From Cyrtodaria siliqua (Eukaryota; Mollusca; Bivalvia; Adapedonta; Hiatellidae): a stretch of DNA of 64,000 bases. Positions 25,260 through 34,589 of this stretch are shown piece after piece (the first letter of the stretch is position 1; each line of letters begins with the position of its first letter). A program made the position numbers and the translations under genes. The stretch lies in contig JAWPHD010003258.1 of the NCBI GenBank assembly GCA_037043455.1, forward strand, positions 62,001 to 126,000. Reading direction: 5' to 3'. Below the pieces are notes generated by a model. It was given only the letters and a program-made list of their open reading frames with translations. It searched no databases and was not told the origin of the DNA.

Positions 25260-26210
25260 ATACTGGAAATTACAATTATTATTTAATCGGTGTTTGTAAA
25301 ACGATTTACGATTCTGCTGTTGATTATTATTATATCGATGAGTATTTTAGTAAAAATAAGCAAACAAATCGTAAAGAATTCCGGGTCATAAACCTGTTGT
25401 TAGTGCCGGGGATTATGGGTATCCAAATTATTTATGTCGGTCTCAGGAGAACTGATTTTTTGACAACAGAAACGGAAAAACGTTTGATTAAATGCATTAA
25501 AAGTTTGAAATCCATATTTTTTTCGAAATGTCAGTGAGTCATTTTGCTCTGCATCCCGCGTCCTAGACGTACATTTTTTTCTGAGGACGCATCATTCTTA
25601 AACATGCTCGAAAATTGTACAAGTGGTAAATAACCGTTTTCGATGTGATAACAAGAGAACAAATATAACACGACACCGGTTAAAGTAGAACGCAATCACA
25701 ATGTAGTACGCGTATTCTGATTGGGTAAAAACTATTTGTCATCCAATCAGTAACAACGTTCTACTAACTGTTGGTGTTCGCTAGTATGGAAATCCCTAGA
25801 CTGTGTCATGGTCCTTTGCGCTTCTCTGTTGAGATAACAGAATAGAATAGACTAGGAAATCCCGGATGATGAACACAAAATGCCACCGAAGAAAGTTATA
25901 AAAAATTACCCACAATTAAAATGTTTAAAGTTAAATTGACACTTGATTGGCATATCAAACTACTCAGGACTAATTGAACTGTTTAAAGTTTGTGTCGACT
26001 GTTTGCAACCATAAAATAAAGAAAAAATACAGAGATTTTTATGATGGTGATTACATGTTACAGAACCGAGACAACTGCGCCATATAAGCACATATTCTAA
26101 AAGAAATACTTTGTAAAACAAAGAATGGTAGCAATATATAATAAGGAATAACACGAAAATGATACAGTTTTGAAACTGTATGCTCATATTTTGCTGATGT
26201 TTTACTGAAT
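25260..26210. other. No recognisable gene
   Basis: This is AT-rich sequence with no supported coding region, RNA gene or clear repeat. A short open frame starting at 25879 with MPPKKVIKNY is too short to support a gene call. Confidence 0.5.
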
Positions 26211-26214
26211 TGAA

Positions 26215-26515
26215 TGTTGTTTAACGGCTCATCAACACAGTATAGGTTATTTAGAGCTGCCCCAGAGAGAGGGGAAAGATACACAGGAATCCGGGAACCT
26301 GTCCTACTCTTATTATCGAATAGATTCCTATGTTTTTTTAACGTGCTCGGAGGATAGACCCAATACACGGGACCGCCCGGTTTACGTCCCCATCCGACGG
26401 ACGAGGCTAAGGGAAAGGGTCTTGCCCAAGAACATACCGACGGAACTCAGTGGCACCACAGAGGACTGAACCCGTGGCCTCCAGTTACAAATATGCCGCG
26501 CTACCGACTTTCAAC
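26215..26515 (-). mobile_element. tRNA-headed SINE copy (second subfamily), minus strand
   Basis: This is the reverse complement of the element at 55622-55945. Both share the CGGGACCGCCCGGTTTACGT block, the TAAGGGAAAG..CTTGCC block and the tail CATTCAATTCA. The tRNA-like head with GCGGCATATTTGTAACTGGA followed by CCACGGGTTCAGTCC is on the minus strand near 26460-26515. Confidence 0.8.
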
Positions 26516-27199
26516 ATATGTGAGTCCCAGCGACTTATTAATGTAGACTTCAAAATGAATTACTGAATGTATTCATTATATTTATCAGTCATGTCAACTT
26601 TGCACGGCGTTTGTATTTTTCTGCCAATTGATTGCATTTTTCAAGCGCGATGTCGGACAAGTTGAAGTTGTCGGAAAATTTAGATCTGTTCCCAAAAAAT
26701 AAATCGCCAAAGGTGTGAACTTATGGTTAATTGGATTCTACACGGAGTGACTTCGTGTCCTTTCGCCACGTGGATTCGCCAAATCCAAACATTGACTTGG
26801 CATAGATTCGATTGGCACTCAATAGGGCCAAACTCGGCGAATCGAGTAAAGTGTGTGCTTCGCGTGAGCCGTACTGTACATGTTGCCCTCTACAGAGCTA
26901 GATTTAATACCTTTAATTAATACATTACCAATTATAATTTTGCAGAGACATGTGTTCTTGAAGGGAAATTTCCATTCATATTGATTTTCGCCATCAATCC
27001 ATTTGACATCGTCCTGAAAGAGAATAAGGACCTTTAAGAGAACAATCATTTAACCCACCCTTTCAATCTTGCGCGTTATGTACACAAATATTTAAATGGA
27101 AGTTATACAATTTAAGCGCTATAGCTACTAGAAGCGCTAGTTCAAGCTCAAATCAAGATGGATATAAAAATAGCTGGGGCCAGAGTTAACGATTGTTTG

Positions 27200-28250
27200 T
27201 TTGCCGTCACCTGACTCAGGACTAGGTACTGCGAAAGTATGGCTGATGGGGTCATTGTCGTATTGTGTACTACAGAAAGGTACCCGGGGTACATCTATGT
27301 ATTCAGAAACGTACCCTAAACTCTTTGAATCCAGAACTATCCCCAAATATAAAGACATGTACCCGGACAAACAAGATCTCATTGGCGGAATTGAAACAAT
27401 TTAGAACTTGATAAACAACTACTTAAACAATATTGTTTATCATTAACTATTGCACTATTGTTCTTAAAAACATATTTAGGCTGCCATTCATAATTTTGAT
27501 AGAGCATCATCAAAAAAAACTGACCAATCAGTGACCAGAAATTTGACATAACAATACATTCTGGTAGGTGATAAACTCGGTCTTTATCCTTGATGTTCAA
27601 CCAAGTTTACTGTTAAAATTAAGGTATTTACAGTGTGATTATTTTGAAACCCTGCATATTTCATACACATTTATGCAAATTGATTCAAAATATGTATCTT
27701 TCAAAATCTAAACTTGAAAATTATCATTTTTTTCCTCTGCAAAAGAGTAACACACTTTTTATCACCTAGGTAAAATCTCAACATTTTGGCAATGCAAAAT
27801 TATGAATAGTTAGTAATAAAATGTAGTACGTATTGTCATAAAACCGGAAGTTGTAAATCATCAAACCCCGCGCAAAATGTTAACAAATACACAGCTCGTC
27901 ATTCAAGAAAAGTTTAATGAAAGAATCCCTGTACTTTGGCGCCAGTAAATACTTAAAGACATTAAATATGTAAGCTAAACTTTTAAGAAAGTGAATCATT
28001 AATGAAAGTTTCGCATTGTACTCTCGCGAGATTTTGTCATTTATGTATATTTGGGGGCCTTTCTGGATTTCGATAATTTTCGGGTACATTTCTGTAAACA
28101 TAATTGTAACTCGGTTGCCTTTCTGTAGTACCCAGTACGACAATGACCCCATCAGCAAAAGTATGCTATCTTTCGGACGGGATGTAAAGCCTTCAGCACT
28201 GTGTGCAGGGAGAGCCACACACATAAAATGTGCATGCAAGATCTCACCGT
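27200..28250. repeat. Pair of diverged inverted repeats 0.7 kb apart
   Basis: The stretch 27235-27375 (+) and the reverse complement of 28035-28165 are similar. Both contain CTGATGGGGTCATTGTCGTA, a TACAGAAAGG word and a peptide-like MGSLSY.VLQKG...YPK. The arms could be the ends of a non-autonomous element or an inverted duplication. The Polinton begins about 250 bp to the right. The similar reading frames in the two arms may be a coding remnant, but no family was recognised. Confidence 0.55.
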
Positions 28251-28487
28251 AATTCTTAATTCAAGCATTCTTTGACCCTAAAAGCCTTCTTTTTTTATCT
28301 TTTTGTGTGTGGCTTTTTAAGCAGATGAAATATCAAAATCGTAAAAATCGTAAAATGAGCAGGCAAGGTCAGGGAATGCTCGGATTATGGTGTGTGGTGT
28401 GGGGGCTGGGGGGCGGAGCATAAAACCCTTCCTCCGAAACGAGGCTGCATTGATAATCAGAAATTGATTGTGTGCAGTATCTAAAAA

Positions 28488-28492
28488 GAACA
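28488..28492. mobile_element. Left target-site duplication of the Polinton (GAACA)
   Basis: GAACA occurs immediately outside the left inverted repeat and is repeated at 42907-42911 just outside the right one. Polintons usually make 6-bp duplications. Here five bases match, with the sixth either diverged or the true length being five. Confidence 0.75.
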
Positions 28493-28753
28493 ATATATAT
28501 GTAAATTGGGTGTCCCGGCTCAGAGATCTCGCTTCGCTCGATCCTGATCCGGTAACACCCAATTTACATATATATGTATTAATTCACAATCACCATGAAA
28601 TGGTGATTTTACTTGATTTATAAAACTTTTTTAAAATAGGGGTAGTGAAGATTGCAAGTTTAAATTTATTTTATAAGTTATCAAAATTATAAAATGTTTC
28701 TTTAATACAAAACAAATTTGTTGATTTGTTATTAAAATTACATTCAAATCAAC
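28493..28753 (+). repeat. Left terminal inverted repeat with two hairpins
   Basis: These 261 bp match the reverse complement of 42646-42906 without a net indel. The outer 83 bp form a perfect 21-bp stem (28493-28513 with 28555-28575) around a 41-nt GC-richer loop. A second hairpin at 28588-28608 has 9-bp arms AATCACCAT / ATGGTGATT and a 3-nt loop. In protein-primed elements the ends serve as replication origins and integrase substrates, so these structures probably mark those sites. Confidence 0.93.
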
Positions 28754-28816
28754 AATTTTCCGACCTTGAATACAAAGGTGGTGGATCGTACTCATACACA
28801 TTACTAAAACAATTTA

Positions 28817-29407
28817 TTACACACTTTTTAGACTTTTTTGTAAGGTTGCCATTGCTTCTTTTCTTCCCTGCTCCACTAGTTCTTTTTTTTGAACTTCACT
28901 TATTTCAGCCTTTTTTTGTTTGGTGTCTTCTTTTAAACTATAATATTTATCCAACTCATCTAAAATCATCTTAAACTCTTGATCAGATATTTGTGCATCA
29001 CTCAACGCTTTTGATATTAACTGCTTTATACTATTTAACTTTGCCTCTGCCAAAGTTTTTATTTCATGATGTTTTTGAGCTTTTGCATTAAGCTTTCGTC
29101 TGATAAAATTAACACAAACACCTGTAGCTCCACATACTATTGCTGCTATTTCTAAAGGTAGCAAAACTGGAATAACAAATCCAATCCCAGCCATAATAAC
29201 ACCTGCTGATATCAAGGTAGTGTCAATTCCATCTGTAATATTAATACCACGTTTATATTTTTTATAAAGAGACTGACGTATATCTCGTTCTGTAATTAAC
29301 TTTTTTTCAATCTCTGAAATCTTTTGTAATCTATAATTTTGTCCGTTTTCCACTGAATTTTCCACTGACAAATCAGGATATAAACTTGGTGCTGTCGGTT
29401 GCTTCAT
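28817..29407 (-). CDS. Polinton membrane protein with N-terminal late-domain-like motifs
   Basis: This 196-residue protein is not in a family whose function I can name. The N-terminus (residues 4-13) reads PTAPSLYPDL, which combines a PTAP motif and an LYPDL motif, both known ESCRT-recruiting 'late domain' forms in enveloped viruses. Residues ~62-100 form two hydrophobic helices, from about LISAGVIMAGIGFVIPVLLP to AAIVCGATGVCVNF, followed by a basic stretch (RRKLNAKAQK). The rest is a charged helical, probably coiled-coil region ending in SLKSV. It is the leftmost gene, transcribed toward the left inverted repeat, and its start is preceded by an AT-only spacer. A role in particle release or membrane interaction is inference only. 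Confidence 0.7.
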   Translation of the reverse strand: MKQPTAPSLYPDLSVENSVENGQNYRLQKISEIEKKLITERDIRQSLYKKYKRGINITDGIDTTLISAGVIMAGIGFVIPVLLPLEIAAIVCGATGVCVNFIRRKLNAKAQKHHEIKTLAEAKLNSIKQLISKALSDAQISDQEFKMILDELDKYYSLKEDTKQKKAEISEVQKKELVEQGRKEAMATLQKSLKSV

Positions 29408-29428
29408 TTTTTATTAATGAATAAAAAA

Positions 29429-29929
29429 TTAAATTAATTCAATTAATAATGATGCCACCGTATTTACAGCGGTAGCGTTAGCAACCTTGCATACAAAGTT
29501 AACAACAGAACCAACACCAATTTCTAAAGGTTCGTCAAAGTTATCATGATTGCGTGGAATGATGTGAAGCGTTATACCATAATTTGGTTGTTCAACACCA
29601 TTGACAGAAACTATTACAGATACGTCACCAACTAATCGTTCACATGCTAAACCTATTCCCATAATCCGTCCACGGCGTGTCATTACATGCCCCACATTTT
29701 TTTCTGCTCCACCATTACCAAATGAGAGTATTCTGTTTGACACAAGTGGGCCCTTAGCCTCTGCAAATATTGTTATAATCCCATATTTAAGATTATCAAC
29801 TCTATTTTTCAAATGATTAAACTGGTCAACAAAAGGCATAATTCGCCTATATAAATTTTGAACATCATTTATCAAAGCCTCTAAGTCTTCTTTTTTTTTA
29901 GGTCTTGTTGGTGGTCCAAATATACTCAT
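29429..29929 (-). CDS. Putative fibre-like virion protein
   Basis: This 166-residue protein is predicted to have an N-terminal helical segment (about residues 12-48, heptad-like, from DLEALINDVQNLYRRI through LKNRVDNLKYG). A beta-rich C-terminal domain of about 110 residues follows, ending in TVASLLIELI with no membrane segment. A short proline-rich tail, a coiled coil and a compact beta head is the layout of trimeric receptor-binding fibres or C1q/TNF-like heads. I propose a spike or fibre role, but no diagnostic motif proves it. It lies between the membrane protein and the minor capsid gene on the same strand, with a 21-bp gap downstream to the next frame. Confidence 0.55.
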   Translation of the reverse strand: MSIFGPPTRPKKKEDLEALINDVQNLYRRIMPFVDQFNHLKNRVDNLKYGIITIFAEAKGPLVSNRILSFGNGGAEKNVGHVMTRRGRIMGIGLACERLVGDVSVIVSVNGVEQPNYGITLHIIPRNHDNFDEPLEIGVGSVVNFVCKVANATAVNTVASLLIELI

Positions 29930-29956
29930 TGTTTTTTTTTTATAAAAATATATTTT

Positions 29957-30601
29957 TTAAATAATTTCTAAAACACAACTCATAGGCAAACCGTGATTAT
30001 CTATTTTGTTGCCATACTCATCTCTAACTTCTATTTTCAATTCAGTAATTGCACCATTCATAAGACAGTGATATTCAGGATAAAAACTTGTATATACTAT
30101 ATCTCCGAACTTCTTATTTACTACAGGCACAACACCTATAATAGTGCTTGGTGCACCATTGAAATAATTACTACTTGTATTAACTTGTTTCAGATGAACA
30201 TATAGCTGTTTATAAGGAGCTAAATCAATTGAGTGATCTCCAACACGAGGACCTTTTAACCATTTTCTGTCCTCGAATCCCAGCATTTTTGAAAGACCGC
30301 TTGATAATCGTGTCTCTATTGGCGAATTGAAAATGGCTGTAGCATTGTGGACCATAACGCCCAGGTTAATATCCCTATTTAGAATTCTTAAATGTCTATT
30401 CAAATCTTCAATGTTATAGAGTCCATCTGCTAAATGTTGTATGTTATCTGGGTTTCTTGTCTTTGCGGTTTCATGAATAATATTATACCAACCGATAGTG
30501 TATGTAAAACTTTTTAATCCAATGCGCTTAGTTCCATCTCTATTATCGATATACTGTTGCAAATTAATAGAGTTGTCTATGTTTGAAATTGTATGAATCA
30601 T
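29957..30601 (-). CDS. Minor capsid protein (penton, single jelly roll)
   Basis: This 214-residue protein has the characteristics of Polinton minor capsid proteins. It begins MIHTISN with an N-terminal region including GLKSFTYTIGWYNI. A central GLSKMLGFEDRKW loop and LYVHLKQV strand follow, with a C-terminal strand ELKIEVRDEYGNKID and then PMSCVLEII. This protein forms the pentameric vertices in related viruses. I chose the ATG at 30601. An in-frame ATG at 30676 would add 25 hydrophobic residues, but it lies inside the coding region of the divergent gene at 30638 and across the TATA-like spacer. The frame is intact. Confidence 0.85.
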   Translation of the reverse strand: MIHTISNIDNSINLQQYIDNRDGTKRIGLKSFTYTIGWYNIIHETAKTRNPDNIQHLADGLYNIEDLNRHLRILNRDINLGVMVHNATAIFNSPIETRLSSGLSKMLGFEDRKWLKGPRVGDHSIDLAPYKQLYVHLKQVNTSSNYFNGAPSTIIGVVPVVNKKFGDIVYTSFYPEYHCLMNGAITELKIEVRDEYGNKIDNHGLPMSCVLEII

Positions 30602-30637
30602 TTTTTTTAATATATATATATAAAAACACAAATAAAA
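30602..30637. promoter_or_regulatory. Divergent AT-only promoter between minor capsid and the gene at 30638
   Basis: This 36-bp spacer consists of a T run, then AATATATATATATAAAAA, then an A-rich leader to the ATG. It separates two divergently transcribed genes and contains no other sequence, so both must use it. Similar spacers precede most genes of the element. Confidence 0.6.
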
Positions 30638-31903
30638 ATGATTTCTGAAGAATTCAAATATAACCCGGATGCTCAATATTTAAATACTTTCAGCAAGAAA
30701 GTGATAGATATAATAAATCAAAACATAGTTATTACATCAGACGGTAAAGGCTTTAAAGCATCATTTCCCAATGTCTTTGAAAAATACAAACTTTCATACG
30801 TTAAATCAGATGCTATAGTCCAACGCTGGGGAACAGATTGGATGTTATTTTGGCAGAATCAGTTAAACTTTGCTATTTGGTGTGCGACCACTGGATGTGG
30901 TATTGATTTCAACAACCATCTAAAAGCTGATGCTTTGGTTGGTTCGTTATTTCGATTTCATGTCTATTACCAAGTCAGAAGAATATTATTTGAGATGAGT
31001 GTAGCATTGCCGCAAGACTCAAATTGGAATGCTTTTAATAACACATATAACCGAAACGCATACGAGAGAATATGCAAGGAGTTTAATGTTGACTTAAATT
31101 CAGACTGGAGACAAAAACAAAGCTATAATAATGGTTTAGGAACAATTTACAATTACTGGACAAATATTGGTTATCATCCTTTGGTAAATACTGCATACGA
31201 CAACAAAACGATGAGTTTTACAGTCTATGAGAGTGATAAAACATATCATATTGATTACATTGCGCAAGGATTTGAGGCTGATAATAGTTGGTCTACTTTT
31301 ATACTAGATGATTCATCTGGATTTACAAGAGCTGGAGTAGAAAGAATCAATGACAGCATAAGAACATACTGCTGGGCAATTCTTGGTTCACAATCACAAA
31401 CAAGAACAGATATACTTGGAACTGGAACAGCATTTGATGCACAAAAACAATTTTTAGCAAATGTAGAGGACGCAATAAATAGCCCCATTGACTTGCCCAG
31501 TCAAATTTCAAGATATGAAAACACCTTAAAATATGCAAGAAGTAAAGTAAATTTTGTCTATGGAAGTGGATTGTATATGTCTCCGAGCGACATGGAATTA
31601 AGAATCGGAATAATACAAGACTACAATAATGAAATTGTAATAGCAACCGATGCACAAGCATTAGGATTGAATAATGATGTAAATGTAAAACCAGTGCCAC
31701 CAAAAAATATTCAACCTTTTCAAGGCACCACGACAAAGAAATTTCTGCCGGACTTCGATAAATCAACAATACATAAAACTGTGGAGCACAACCCACCAGA
31801 AATACAAAAAATAGCGATTGAACACGAAGATAACAAAACAACCATAATTGTTGGTACCATAGTAATAGGTCTTGCTGCATTACTTATTTACGAGATTTAC
31901 TAA
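30638..31903 (+). CDS. Conserved Polinton protein with C-terminal membrane anchor
   Basis: This 421-residue protein is of a type I associate with animal Polintons, but its function is undescribed to my knowledge. The N-terminal two thirds look globular, with aromatic-rich segments such as RWGTDWMLFWQNQLNFAIWC and YNYWTNIGYHPL. About residue 345 onward is a proline- and threonine-rich linker. The last ~20 residues (TTIIVGTIVIGLAALLIYEIY) form one membrane helix. It has no signal peptide, so this would be a tail-anchored protein or one inserted into a virion inner membrane. It overlaps the convergent gene at 31884 by 20 bp. The start is directly after the divergent spacer. Confidence 0.8.
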   Translation: MISEEFKYNPDAQYLNTFSKKVIDIINQNIVITSDGKGFKASFPNVFEKYKLSYVKSDAIVQRWGTDWMLFWQNQLNFAIWCATTGCGIDFNNHLKADALVGSLFRFHVYYQVRRILFEMSVALPQDSNWNAFNNTYNRNAYERICKEFNVDLNSDWRQKQSYNNGLGTIYNYWTNIGYHPLVNTAYDNKTMSFTVYESDKTYHIDYIAQGFEADNSWSTFILDDSSGFTRAGVERINDSIRTYCWAILGSQSQTRTDILGTGTAFDAQKQFLANVEDAINSPIDLPSQISRYENTLKYARSKVNFVYGSGLYMSPSDMELRIGIIQDYNNEIVIATDAQALGLNNDVNVKPVPPKNIQPFQGTTTKKFLPDFDKSTIHKTVEHNPPEIQKIAIEHEDNKTTIIVGTIVIGLAALLIYEIY

Positions 31904-33275
31904 ACCACTCTTTGGCTGCCACATACAACAACCCGGAAACAAACACAAGCAAAGCCCATAGATTGTTACCAAGCCAGTTAATAACATTACCTGTTGCAGA
32001 TAAAAGCCATGATACTATTGCACCAATAACTCCTGGAAGTGCTGCAGCAGCTTTACCAGCTAGGTTGGCAAGAAGTTTACCAAGATTAAATAGTTGTTTT
32101 TTTATCCAATCTTTTACACTTGATGGATCAGGTTTTGGAGTTGGAACAGGTGCAGTCCCTCCTCCTGTTGTAGGAATAATAGTCTCAACTAATACCCCAA
32201 TAATCATACCAAAGGCAGTCAAAATACTAACAATAGTAATACCTTGCTCCCTAAATAAGGTTTTGATTCTCTCACCCAATGTTGTGTCTTCTTTTAACAC
32301 CTTATTTATAGTTTCTTTTATTCTGTTTATTTGACTGCGTAATGCTTCTTTGTTTTCACTCGCCACTTCAAGTCGCGCACTTCTTTCATCTTCTAAATTT
32401 TTTATTCTGTCACGTATGCGCCCTTGTTGAAACTCATCCTCCTGCCCGGGGGTGCTAACCTGTTCTAATTTTTGTTTTTCTTTTGTTATGTCTTTATCAA
32501 GCTCAGTGAGCTTTGAGAGATTATTAATAAGTTCTCCACGAAAGCTTTGCAATACCTTATCCAAACCTCGTATCTCTCGCATTGTTAGACCTTCTGTTTG
32601 TGTTTGAACAGCAGTTTTAGAATGAGTTTCATCTATTATATTACTCAAATTACTCTCAATTGTATTTACGGCATCTACTGTATTTTGTACATCTTCAGTT
32701 GTTGAAAACGTTTGCATTTGTATATCTTCTCCTGCTTTTGTGAGGGTATTTTTTGTTTTTGTCAAGTCTGCTAATTCTGCTAATTCTGCCCTGCCCCGAG
32801 CAATTCTTTCACGTGGAACTAATAAATCATAATCTTTTAACATATTTCTGATAAAATTAATTCCATGTTTTTTAACTAAAGTGTCCAGCTTATAAAATTT
32901 GATTGGTTCGTTTGGATTATTTCCCTTATAATAGGTAAGTGGAACATCATCCGTTCCAACTGCATATAACATTGTTCTACCGATTTCGTCCTTAGCCACT
33001 CTAAAATCATTTTTATAATCAATTCCGCTGATTTCAGCATTAACTTCAGTAAAAAATTGATCTACTAACAACCTTTTTTGTGTAAGCTGTTCTTCTGTTT
33101 TATCTTCCCCTTGAAGCTGATCAATATAGTTATTTTCATTTACAATTTGTCTCTGGAATTCTGAGTCAGGTTGTATAAATTCGTCGTCAAGTGCTCTATC
33201 TGCTCTATCCCAGTCTTCGTCAGTCATATCATCAATATCGAACGCAGGATTTTCAAATCCTCCTTCAGCAGACAT
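31884..33275 (-). CDS. Conserved Polinton coiled-coil protein with C-terminal membrane region
   Basis: This 463-residue protein has an acidic N-terminus (DIDDMTDEDWDRADRALDDE) and a long charged helical region through about residue 330, with heptad-like LDKVLQSFRGELINNLSKLT. After it come a hydrophobic helix (VSILTAFGMIIGVLVETII) and a Gly/Pro linker (TGGGTAPVPTPKPDP). Two further hydrophobic or amphipathic helices, including GKAAAALPGVIGAIVSWLL, lead to a basic KSRK tail. I recognise this architecture in other animal Polintons but know no assigned function. By position and composition it could be a membrane-active virion protein. It is read from a shared spacer with the major capsid gene, which is divergent. 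Confidence 0.75.
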   Translation of the reverse strand: MSAEGGFENPAFDIDDMTDEDWDRADRALDDEFIQPDSEFQRQIVNENNYIDQLQGEDKTEEQLTQKRLLVDQFFTEVNAEISGIDYKNDFRVAKDEIGRTMLYAVGTDDVPLTYYKGNNPNEPIKFYKLDTLVKKHGINFIRNMLKDYDLLVPRERIARGRAELAELADLTKTKNTLTKAGEDIQMQTFSTTEDVQNTVDAVNTIESNLSNIIDETHSKTAVQTQTEGLTMREIRGLDKVLQSFRGELINNLSKLTELDKDITKEKQKLEQVSTPGQEDEFQQGRIRDRIKNLEDERSARLEVASENKEALRSQINRIKETINKVLKEDTTLGERIKTLFREQGITIVSILTAFGMIIGVLVETIIPTTGGGTAPVPTPKPDPSSVKDWIKKQLFNLGKLLANLAGKAAAALPGVIGAIVSWLLSATGNVINWLGNNLWALLVFVSGLLYVAAKEWFSKSRK

Positions 33276-33322
33276 TGTTTATTTTATTTAATTTTAAAAA
33301 ATATATTTAAAAAATAAAAACA
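33276..33322. promoter_or_regulatory. Divergent AT-only promoter upstream of major capsid
   Basis: This 47-bp spacer contains AAAAAATATATTTAAAAAAT and serves the minus-strand coiled-coil gene and the plus-strand capsid gene. It resembles the spacers at 30602 and before 36717 (AAAAATATATATATAAAAAA). Confidence 0.55.
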
Positions 33323-34589
33323 ATGTCGGCTTACGGAAACAAACTCAGCCCTCATAGAAAACTAAGAGAACCTCATGGTGCTAAAGGCATCCGCACAAGT
33401 GTAGTAATAACTAATAATCCCTCAACAATAGACCAAAACCAGCAACTGCTTGTGAGATTTCCCAACCTAAGTACTAATGATGTGATAGTTCCAAGTACTG
33501 CTCGTCTTGCCTTTGAAATAGAACTTAAAAGCAGAACAGACGCCAACGCTACTCTATTTCAAAATCTGGGTAGAACAATTGTAAAAAAAATGACAATAAG
33601 AATAAGTGGCAATGAAGTCATGTCAATAGATGACAGTGATATATATCATTGTTATGTAGATTTATGGAAAAGCCCTACTGAACGACAAAACAGCTTACCA
33701 AGGTATTGGTAAACCAAACATGTTAAAACATAGAGTTAGCGCGGGAGATGCTTCCTCAGACACTAAAGATGAAGCTATAGCAGCAGCTTATGGAAATAGA
33801 TTTTGTATTCCACTGGACTTTGAAATGTTAGAAAGTCATATGCCATTTTATCAAGCGGGGCTTGGTGATAGGTTAGAATATGAATTAACGTTTAACGATT
33901 ATAACAAAGTTATCAAAAGCACTGATGCTGATGCATCTTATGTAATAAAAAATATCTGCTTGGAATTTGATACGGTTAGTGATGTTGAATTATCCAGACA
34001 AATAAGACAGCAAATCAATGGTAAGATGTCATTTATGTATGATCGTATCTTGCGACATAGAAAAATAATAGCAAACAAATCTGATACTCTTTGGAACATC
34101 AACATTAATGTACCAGCACGGAGCATGAAAGGTATTTTAATGCTGTTTGAAGACCCAGAAAGAACAGACACAGAAACCTATTACAACCCAAAGATTGAAA
34201 AGGTTGAAATGACAATAGAGGGAGTACCAAATCAGTTGTATAGTCAAGGCATGAAGGCATATCAACATTGGGATGAAATCAACAAATATTTTGCCTTGAC
34301 ATCAAAAAGAAACAAAGAGACAGAAATAGTAGCGAGGGACTTAAACTTTACCAATGTTTCTCTTGAGACTTATTTGACAAAATCATATGCTTTGTGCCTT
34401 GACCTTAGAACATGTAATGACAATTTATTACACGGCAGTGGAAGAAGAATAGAAAACGGCAGTGAAGGCATAACGATATTAATAAATAAAAAAGCAGATG
34501 CAGATCAAACTTTAAATATTTACATATATATAATACAAGATGCGCAAATCAATTTCGAAGATGGAAGATTCAAAGAAGCAGGATACTAG
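33323..34589 (+). pseudogene. Major capsid protein (double jelly roll), interrupted by one frameshift
   Basis: The frame opened at 33323 encodes 129 residues of an N-terminal jelly-roll (SAYGNKLSPHRKLREPHG, LARLAFEIEL-type strands) and stops at 33710-33712. The remainder, about 290 residues to 34589, is open in the next frame. This includes a RYGNRFCIPLDF-type segment, FMYDRILRHRK, NVPARSMKGILMLFEDPERT and a C-terminal NIYIYIIQDAQINFEDGRF. The second frame is open from 33660, so the shift of one base lies between 33660 and 33710, probably near an A-rich run at about 33687-33692. Together the parts have the ~420-residue length usual for Polinton hexon-like capsid protein. Either this copy is broken or a base-calling error is present. 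Confidence 0.88.

Noticed and set aside
30602..30676. N-terminal extension of the minor capsid protein to an ATG at 30676
   Set aside because: It would run across the divergent TATA-type spacer and into the coding region of the gene at 30638, and the extension is not like the family's N-terminus.
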